Origin: Agarophyton chilense
Lineage: Eukaryota > Rhodophyta > Florideophyceae > Gracilariales > Gracilariaceae
Length of the DNA stretch: 64,000 bases
Assembly: GCA_030374765.1 (NCBI GenBank)
Contig: JARGXX010000004.1
Span: 186,001 to 250,000, forward strand
Direction: 5' to 3'
Position numbers and translations under genes: made by a program
The notes under the pieces: model-generated
Databases searched by the model: none
What the model was told of the DNA's origin: nothing
The model's input: the letters and a program-made list of their open reading frames with translations, nothing else
In this document: in pieces, positions 57,554 to 64,000 of the stretch
Layout: each line of letters opens with the position of its first letter
Position numbering within the stretch: the first letter of the stretch is position 1

Positions 57554-60500
57554 GGCCAGTTGGGCTCCATCCAGACCTCAATCCTAAATTAGATGAAGGA
57601 GCTCCAACCTCAACTGGAAGAATTGAAGAGGCAATAGCACTGTGCGACGCCCTTGGCATCACATTGACACTAGATCCCCCCCGAGAGCATTATTACCATG
57701 GCTGGGGCAATCATTCAGAAAAAGCTAAACCTGTCATATGCACTTGGAATCTGATTATAAACGATGCCAACCATCGTCCCACGGTGCTACCATTCGACCT
57801 AATACATGGTTCTTCGCCACTCCTCATTGGCCTGGACGTGAAGAGATTTGCCAATACACTCAACTGAACCAAGCCACAGATACTCTGCTTCAAACGTCCA
57901 ATGGATACTGCTGAACGCGTGTTCCGAACGTATATTGAGAAAGACTGTCATGGAAATGACAGGCTTCGGATGGAAATAATCCCACATCGAGCCTCGAACA
58001 TAAATACCCTGATGTCAAACTCTAGCCTGCGACTCAACAAGAACGAACTAAAAAAGATACATCGCTTCACACGCGCCACAGCTAACGAGATGAAAGCTAT
58101 ACTGAGGGACGCTGACAAGCTGACAGACGACCTAAGCCGATCATGTGAGGAAATCCACGATGCCTGCGATATCTGTGCTTCCACTGGACGCCCTGCTCAC
58201 CGAAAGAAAATCTCGCTAACGCATGTAAACGAAGCATTCAATGAGTCTTTACAAGCCCATTTTCTCGTGGTATACATAGAGAATATCAAATATGAAATCC
58301 TCAATATCATCGACGCTGGAACGAACTACGGCGAGAGGTCGATTGTGACGAAGAAAGACGCGAGTGAGATGTGCAACAAGCTGGAGTCGGAATGGATATA
58401 CCACCATGGAGCCCCAAAGTATTTCAGCGCAGACCCTGAATTGACAAATCCAGCGCTGACGAAGCTCATTAACGCACATGGTATCAAAATGGAAGACCGC
58501 CCGGCAAGTTGTTCATCCAAAAACGGCAAGATCGAACGCAACAACGGCTTATTCAAGTCAGTGTTTGCTCGCGTATCTAAGGAGAACACCACGGCTTCAC
58601 CACGAACCCTTGTCGCCCGAACGTCCTTCTTGAGCAACTTGTTCCACGGAAACTCCACATTGAGCTCCTTTCAACTTGCAAGGGGATACTCACCGTCGCT
58701 GCTGGGTATACCAGCCAATTGTGTCCCAGAAGAACTTCTTAACGCCCACAAGCGCACAACAGCCACTCGAGCTCTGCAAAAGGTGCTCAAAGCACACAAC
58801 AACCACCTCATTCCCCCACATTCCATCCGAACAGGAACATCTATCTGGGTATATTTCAACACATAAAAGCAGAACGAGCGGGTGAGGTGGGTTAAAGCCA
58901 CGGTAACGCAGACCACCCCATTCTATGTTAAATGTAGACGGTCTAACCGAGGCCCGCCGATGAAAGTCGCATACGAACACGTTCGTCTTGTTCCTGATGG
59001 CCAACTTGCTAGCCAATTACAAGAAGGTATATTAGAGGATATACTCGCGCATGAAACACCAGAGACAGCACACAATCCCCAGGACGACGCAGAAGTACCA
59101 CGTGAATCAGAACAGATCATGATCGATGTATTCGGCCCTGATTATCTATCGGAAGACGAAGCCACGAATGAGGGCCTTCACAATTCGTTCTTCTCTACCA
59201 CAGTAATTGGCGATGCTTCACGGGATATTGGCCAGGTCAGCGCAGAAGGACCTCCAAAAGAATATGATGCACACCTCAAGTCTGACGAGCAATTAGTCCT
59301 AACGGAGATCTACAAGGCTATTGGTAACCAGCAGGTCACCCGCAAAAGAATGGAATGTGCACCCCAATGGATACTCGACAAGGCTGTAGAGGATGAAATC
59401 CAGAACGCTTGGAAAGGCGCACATGTTGAGCTACCTGAACACGAAGTACCGGTGCACGCTAACGTCATTAGCTCCCATGTCGTGTACAAAGTAAAGAACG
59501 AAGAGAAGAACCAGAAAAGAATGAAAGCAAGGCTGTGCCCGCACGGGAACCGTGACAAGGAAAAGGGGAATATCAGAAACGATTCTTCGAACGCTCAATT
59601 CGACGTCATACGCATCCTTCTATCGCTGACATCGTTCCTCAGATTACGAATTGGATGCATCGACATTGAAGGAACGTACCTCCAGAGCGGACCTATTACC
59701 AGAGAACTATATGTGCGTCCACCTGAAGAATGGAAAGGCCGCCGTAGAAACCTATGGAAACTGACCAAGCTTCCATATGGAATCAGTGAGGCAGGAAGAC
59801 AGTGGGCTACTGTCATTGAGAGCTGGTTGTTGAACGAAGCAAACTTTTCTCGTGCCTTTGGAGTTACGCAACTATATATCAGAAGGAAAGATGACGGATC
59901 CATAAAGCTATTGCTTGCCAAGTTAACGGACGACCTTCTGATCTCTGGATCCATAGAGGACATGCGCGACTTTGCATTGGAACTTGATCAACGATTTTGT
60001 GTCAGCAAGACGATCATCGACGACGAAATTAAGTTCAATGGATGCGTCATCAAACAGTACGACGACTTCGCTATCCAACTGTCTATGGAAGAGTATGTGA
60101 ACTCTATAAAGCCAATAAACCTTAGCAAAGCGTGCAAAGCTATGCGAAATGATACCGCACACCCCAATGATATTCGATCGTATCGTGCACTGGCGGGTGA
60201 ACTTACTTGGTTAGGATGTGGTTCGCTACCACAAGCCGCGTACGTTGGGTCACTCATGCAGAAGAGAATGAGCAAACTAACGATATCGCATTTGATTGAC
60301 GCAAACAAGATGCTTGTAGGACAATACCCCCAAGGGGGAAAACCTACGAAGACGTCCGGATCTTCCTCTCATGAGGTAACCGGCGCGGTAGAGCCCTCCC
60401 AGGGATCGGCGCGCAATGCCAGGTGTAAGCCGGAGCCGAACCGTCGCGACGGGCGCAGGGAGGCTGAAAGAAGCCGAGAATATCCGCCGAAGCGGTGCTT

Positions 60501-61782
60501 GCGTATCCTCTGAGGAGGCAAAACCCACGAGGGTGGCGAGCACGACAGATGTCAGTGCGAGCCGCAAGAGCGGGAATTGCCCAATGAAGGGGAGGAAAAT
60601 GGGAACGGAGGCAAGAGGGCGAGGTTGACCACGAGTCGCAAGAGGGGACTCGGGAATAGCCGGCACTGCCGGGTGTAGCAAACCGTATACAAGGGCGGAA
60701 CCACGAAAGTGGGAATAGATACCCAACACACGAAGGCTGCTTGAACGTCCAAGGGGGTTGGAAAGCCGTGCACTACGGGAAATCCCTCCGTAAGGAGTTG
60801 TATATCCGCGCAGGCGGTTCGACCCAGAGCCAAGATCTGGAAGACCAAGATCACCCTTGTTGGGGAGACTTTACTGGACCGGCGGCCGCGAGGCCGGCGG
60901 CCTAAGTACTGTAGTCACCGTAGAATAGAATAAATAAAGTCTATCCTAAACAGCTAAATGTCCGTCTAACAAAGGGGCCAATCTGGCGGCCACGTGTCGC
61001 GCGGGCGCTGCGGCCACGTGTATGTCACCCGGTCCCGCCGGTGCATCACCGGCGTTCCGTCCATCGCCGTGAAAACGGATTACTCCTACTCATAACGAGG
61101 TTGCATGCCGGAGGCTCCGGAAAAAACTTAAATCCCCAACAACCTCCCTGGAGGACGTTGCTCTACAATGCTTCATGAGCTTCGAAACCTCCGACCAGTA
61201 CTCACCTTTCGGCGTCCTAATGGAAATATTACAGCAATTGAAGTGGTTTCCTTCTCGGATGCGTCCTTCAATATTTCAACCAGCCAGATATACCGGCAGA
61301 CTGGAGTGATCACTGGACTACGATACAGGGCGGAGGACGACGCAACGACGTACCACATAATTGAGTGGTCAAGTACAAAACAAAGGAGACTATCGTACTC
61401 ATCATATGGCGCAGAAATAATTGCTTGCACTGAAGCAGATGATAGAGGGTTCTATTTGAAATCGATGCTTAAATCTATCTCCACCGAAGACCAATTCGTG
61501 CATATTCTCAACGTGGACTCTAAAGGACTATTTGACACAATTACAACGCTGCAAGAAGGAAGGGAGTATAGACTAAGGCAGACAGTACAACGATTGAGAG
61601 ACTCATTTGAAGCTCACAAAATGGATGTGCTTCGATGGATACAAGGAAAGGTTAATATTGCTGATGCACTCAAAAAGTATAACCCAATGATGCACAAACT
61701 GCTGAACCGAATTGCTGTAACCGGAACACTAACACTCCCCGAACATCGATCATTCCGCCTAGACAGCAAAGCATGGAAGTAA
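57550..61782 (+). pseudogene. Copia-2 pol: protease, integrase, RT, RNase H
   Basis: All of pol is in one phase, -1 relative to gag, with only two stops: TGA at 57865-57867 (protease/integrase border) and TAA at 58864-58866 (integrase/RT border). The protease part ends PLLIGLDVKRF. The integrase has KKIHRFTRAT, CDIC, IIDAG, FSADPEL and NGKIERNNG. The RT has MKARLCPHGNRD, GCIDIEGTYLQSGP, LPYGISEAGRQW and LTDDLLISGS. RNase H (after the solo LTR) has SFSDASFNIS, SYGAEIIACTEADD, NVDSKGLFD and NIADALKKYNP. The solo LTR plus its duplication is 858 bp, a multiple of three, so the phase is kept but the inserted DNA brings a stop at 60513. Confidence 0.88.
60315..61167 (+). mobile_element. Solo LTR inside copia-2 pol, 853 bp, TSD ATGCT
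   Basis: It begins TGTAGGACAATACC and ends CGTTGCTCTACA, flanked by ATGCT (60310-60314 and 61168-61172). Deleting it with one ATGCT restores an unbroken reading DANKM-LHELRN between RT and RNase H. It is GC-rich, has AATAAATAAA near 60929 and no coding capacity. Its end equals that of the 13611-14526 solo LTR, so the same or a related family is dispersed here. Confidence 0.85.
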
Positions 61783-61818
61783 GAGTTGCATCAAATAGTT
61801 TGATGCAACTGGGGGGTG

Positions 61819-62134
61819 TGTGAGAATCACGGAGCAAGAGCACAGCCTTCGAAGAGTGCTCTAGCTTAATTAGAAAGACTTTGCATTGCCCAATGAAATT
61901 TTGAAAGGGCACGTACGCCCAAAAGTTTTTCAGCAGAAGAGCCCTTTCCAAAGAGCACAGCACACGATAGAGAGGATCCAGCCTCGAGTCAAATAAAGAG
62001 GAGAGAACGACGGACCAGCGAAGGGGAGCTGAGAGAGGGAAGCCGAGCTTTGTGCTGAACGCATCCACACACGCGCGAGACATCTGCGACGACAGCCCTA
62101 CGACATGTCCGACAGCTTTGCCAAACCTGTTACA
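61819..62134 (+). repeat. 3' LTR of copia element 2
   Basis: 316 bp, same ends as 56134-56449, preceded by the purine tract GGGGGGTG and followed by ACAGT. Confidence 0.9.
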
Positions 62135-62139
62135 ACAGT

Positions 62140-62642
62140 ACAGTAACTTTTTTGCCTCCTGGAACGATAACAACTTGGCCGCGGGTTAGGAAGGCAGAGA
62201 CCCACTAAAAACCAACATACCACCATCTTTGTGTTCGCTCGGAATCCAAAAGTTTTGATTGACAAAGGAGCACCACATCCTGTGTGCTTATCGCATTTGA
62301 ACTATAGCTCTTGTTCCGAGAATATCATTCCCTTTCGGGCTGTTTACAGCTTTCTGAAGTGTTTGTTTTGTGTGCTGTTTTTGTTGTATTAATGCTCTTT
62401 TAGTGAGTGCACAAGGATTGTCGATTCAATATCGTGTGCTTTAGGTACCGCCGCACGTAGAATATGGTCTCGTGTTTGTACGAATAGTGTTTTTCCTCAG
62501 GCACTCATGGCCATCCTCCTATGCACATCTTGTTCCGTCTTTTGATGATAGTCGCTGGCAAGGCGACGCCCGCTTTCTGCGTTGTTTTTCGTGGATACCC
62601 ATCTGCAATGGAGAACCGTACAGTCCCTCGTAGAATTCCACA
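62140..62642 (+). repeat. 3' LTR of chromovirus 2, piece 3
   Basis: Resumes after the copia insertion with AACTTTTTTGCCTCCTGG (5' LTR counterpart near 43906) and ends GAATTCCACA. The three pieces together are about 758 bp, close to the 767 of the 5' LTR. Confidence 0.85.
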
Positions 62643-63930
62643 TTTGTGTCGTGAGCTTTAAAGCTACGACGTGGTTTGGCGAGGTTCCATACATATATCT
62701 AGCTGAGACGGCTCTTGGTTGCTGTTTCGTTTTGGATGCATATATTGGGATTGTATAGAGCTGCCCGACTGTAAAAAGTTTTTGAAGTGTTGGTTTGGTT
62801 TTGTAACATAGATGGCATGGTGATGTGTTCGTGACGGTGTTGTACATGAGATTGTATTTGAAAATTCTGTCGCGTGCTGCATCTTCTCAATAAATGTCGT
62901 TGAGGCCTGCTGAGTTTACAAGTGTTCTTGCGGAGCCCATGATTGTTATATTGAGTCGTTTTGCTATGCCTTTCTCTTGTGGTTGGTGAGGTGTTCGCAG
63001 ATGGGTGTTCGCAGATGATGCCGTATTCTGTAGTTGTTGTAGATGGCTTGTGTTTTCTTGGATATGTGTTGTTTGACATTGTTGGTGAGGAAATCTTGAA
63101 GTGGATGCTTCATGGTGTTTTTTATGCGGTGTAGCGTTTGGTCGATGTATTGAGCAATGTCTTTTCTGATGTTAACGAAGTGAGCGATGGCAAATATGCT
63201 GGGAGCACACACTACTAGTAGCATGTGGTTGTTTCCATATGCTGATGTGGGGAGATGGGTCCACAGGTATCTGAACTCATGTATGCGCCTGTGAGATATG
63301 TGTGTTGCTTGGTCTTGTGCGGGGCTCGTTGATGCTCTTCGCGCACGCAGGCACCGCACGTGATTTGGACATCGTAAAGTAGAAACTTGGGAATGCTGGG
63401 TATGAAAAGTTGTCGTGCAGTAGGGGCTAGCTTTTGTGGATTAACGTGGTTTCAACACAGGTGCCAGTTGTGGGTCGTGAGTCAAATGTTGGATCGCTTT
63501 TGTCGAGCTGAGGGGTTCCTTAGCTCCCTGAGTGTTCTTGCGCTTGCTCTGGGTTTTTGCTTGTGGGTGACCGGTGGCAAAAGTGTCGTGCGAGGTGGTT
63601 TTGGTGTGGAGGAAATTGGAGAGATGTGTTAAGCTATTTGTGATTTTTTTCGGTTTGTGCTGAGGCGTCTTAGGGGGATTGATCTTACAACTTGGGGCTG
63701 TTGTGTTGTTCATCATGGTATCCTCAAGGCGTATTGGTTGTGTCTCCACTTTGCAGTAGCCACTATCGCTGGGATGCTGCCCTTAGTGTAAAGTACATAG
63801 CCGCCTTTGTCGGTGAACATGACGAGGCCATGTCTACCAGCGGGATCGTTATCTGAGAGGAGGTTGTGGCGTAGCTGCGAGCTGACAACTTCGTGAGTTC
63901 CGAATTTCGTATTTCTGTTCTTTTACCGTG
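62643..63930 (-). pseudogene. Copia element 3, protease-end to integrase fragment, decayed
   Basis: From about 63930 downward the minus strand reads LRHNLLSDNDPAGRHG and MFTDKGGYVLYTKGS (end of protease and pre-integrase region), then CGACVREEHQRAPHKTK and SSDTCGPIS, which are the C-x2-C end of the zinc region and the first catalytic Asp region of a copia integrase. It continues through IAHFVNIRKDIAQYIDQTLHRIKN, SARTLVNSAGLNDIY and DRIFKYNLMYNTVTNTSP to YMYGTSPNHVVALKL. It then meets the LTR end of chromovirus 2. Several frame changes and stops occur. The upstream part is beyond the window. The lineage differs from copia 1 and 2. Confidence 0.7.
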
Positions 63931-64000
63931 GGAGCAGCCCACTGTGCGTGCATGTGGTCTTTAGGTCTGTTGCAGTTTGGTTACGATATGTTTATGCAGT

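Larger units (their letters stand above)
56134..62134 (+). mobile_element. Ty1/copia element 2, complete, 6,001 bp, TSD ACAGT
   Basis: Two 316-bp LTRs (TGTGAGAATC...CTGTTACA), flanked by ACAGT (56129-56133 and 62135-62139), bracket gag and pol in copia order. I count about 12 differences between the LTRs. The primer site GTTATGGGCCCAGC follows the 5' LTR directly, and a GGGGGGTG tract precedes the 3' LTR. It carries a solo LTR in pol (60315-61167). It is a different lineage from copia 1: the RT site is LTDD, not YVDD, and RNase H has a YGAEIIACTEADD block. Confidence 0.93.
43640..62642 (+). mobile_element. Ty3/gypsy chromovirus copy 2, with nested insertions
   Basis: 5' LTR 43640-44406, primer site TGGTCTCCCAACTT from 44412, gag, pol with chromodomain, the opposite-strand extra ORF, a polypurine tract, and a 3' LTR in three pieces (54065-54167, 55982-56133, 62140-62642). 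Subtracting the nested copia (6,006 bp with its duplication) and the 1.8-kb insertion leaves about 11.2 kb, equal to copy 1. Decay is heavier than in copy 1. Flanking five-mers do not match (CTTAC versus TTTGT). Confidence 0.87.

Noticed and set aside
60790-60850. tRNA-like GGTTCGACCC motif
   Set aside because: No acceptor or anticodon stem can be formed around it and it is inside a solo LTR.
60330-61140. Possible group I/II intron or ribozyme inside pol
   Set aside because: TG...CA ends, 5-bp duplication ATGCT and terminal identity with another solo LTR explain it fully.
62497-62847. Independent minus gene at the LTR/copia-3 junction
   Set aside because: The frame joins LTR sequence to copia-3 integrase by chance; the protein-like part is copia only.

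Overview
This is a eukaryotic nuclear window dominated by decayed and nested transposable elements, with only three to four plausible host genes. My best guess for the source is a florideophyte red alga (Chondrus-like). The basis is indirect: intronless genes encoding secreted cysteine-rich proteins, a relic sulfotransferase and a relic trehalose-phosphate phosphatase lie among copia, Ty3/gypsy, PIF/Harbinger, piggyBac and Tc1 elements. No marker gene fixes the taxon.

Layout. 0.6-4 kb: piggyBac transposase relic (minus) with a foreign insertion in it. 4.4-5.4 kb: PIF/Harbinger transposase relic (plus). 7.5-12.0 kb: two paralogous secreted Cys-rich proteins (minus), the clearest intact host genes; a decayed third copy of their C-terminal module is at 17.7-18.1 kb (plus). 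13.4-15.1 kb: a zinc-finger relic repeat split by a 916-bp solo LTR. 15.7 kb: a small GC-rich gene with TATA box and AATAAA. 18.8-19.8 kb: a relic in which sulfotransferase and trehalose-phosphatase sequences run on in one frame. 20.45-25.61 kb: copia element 1 with both LTRs. 25.8-27.6 kb: HSP70 pseudogene.

27.97-39.11 kb: an 11.1-kb Ty3/gypsy chromovirus (minus; LTRs of 787 and 789 bp, GACAC target duplication) that splits the ORF of a PIF/Harbinger transposase. 40.7-41.6 kb: Tc1 relic. 42.9-43.6 kb: second zinc-finger repeat copy. 43.64-62.64 kb: a second chromovirus copy (plus). Its 3' LTR is broken by a 1.8-kb unknown element and by a complete 6,001-bp copia element (56134-62134, ACAGT duplication), which itself carries an 853-bp solo LTR in pol (ATGCT duplication). 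62.64 kb to the end: integrase part of a third copia lineage (minus).

The most interesting feature is shared by both chromovirus copies: a reading frame of about 560 codons on the strand opposite gag-pol, between the chromodomain end of the integrase and the polypurine tract of the 3' LTR. N-terminus, core and C-terminus are recognisably conserved between the two decayed copies, so it was a real part of this element. I do not recognise its protein family.
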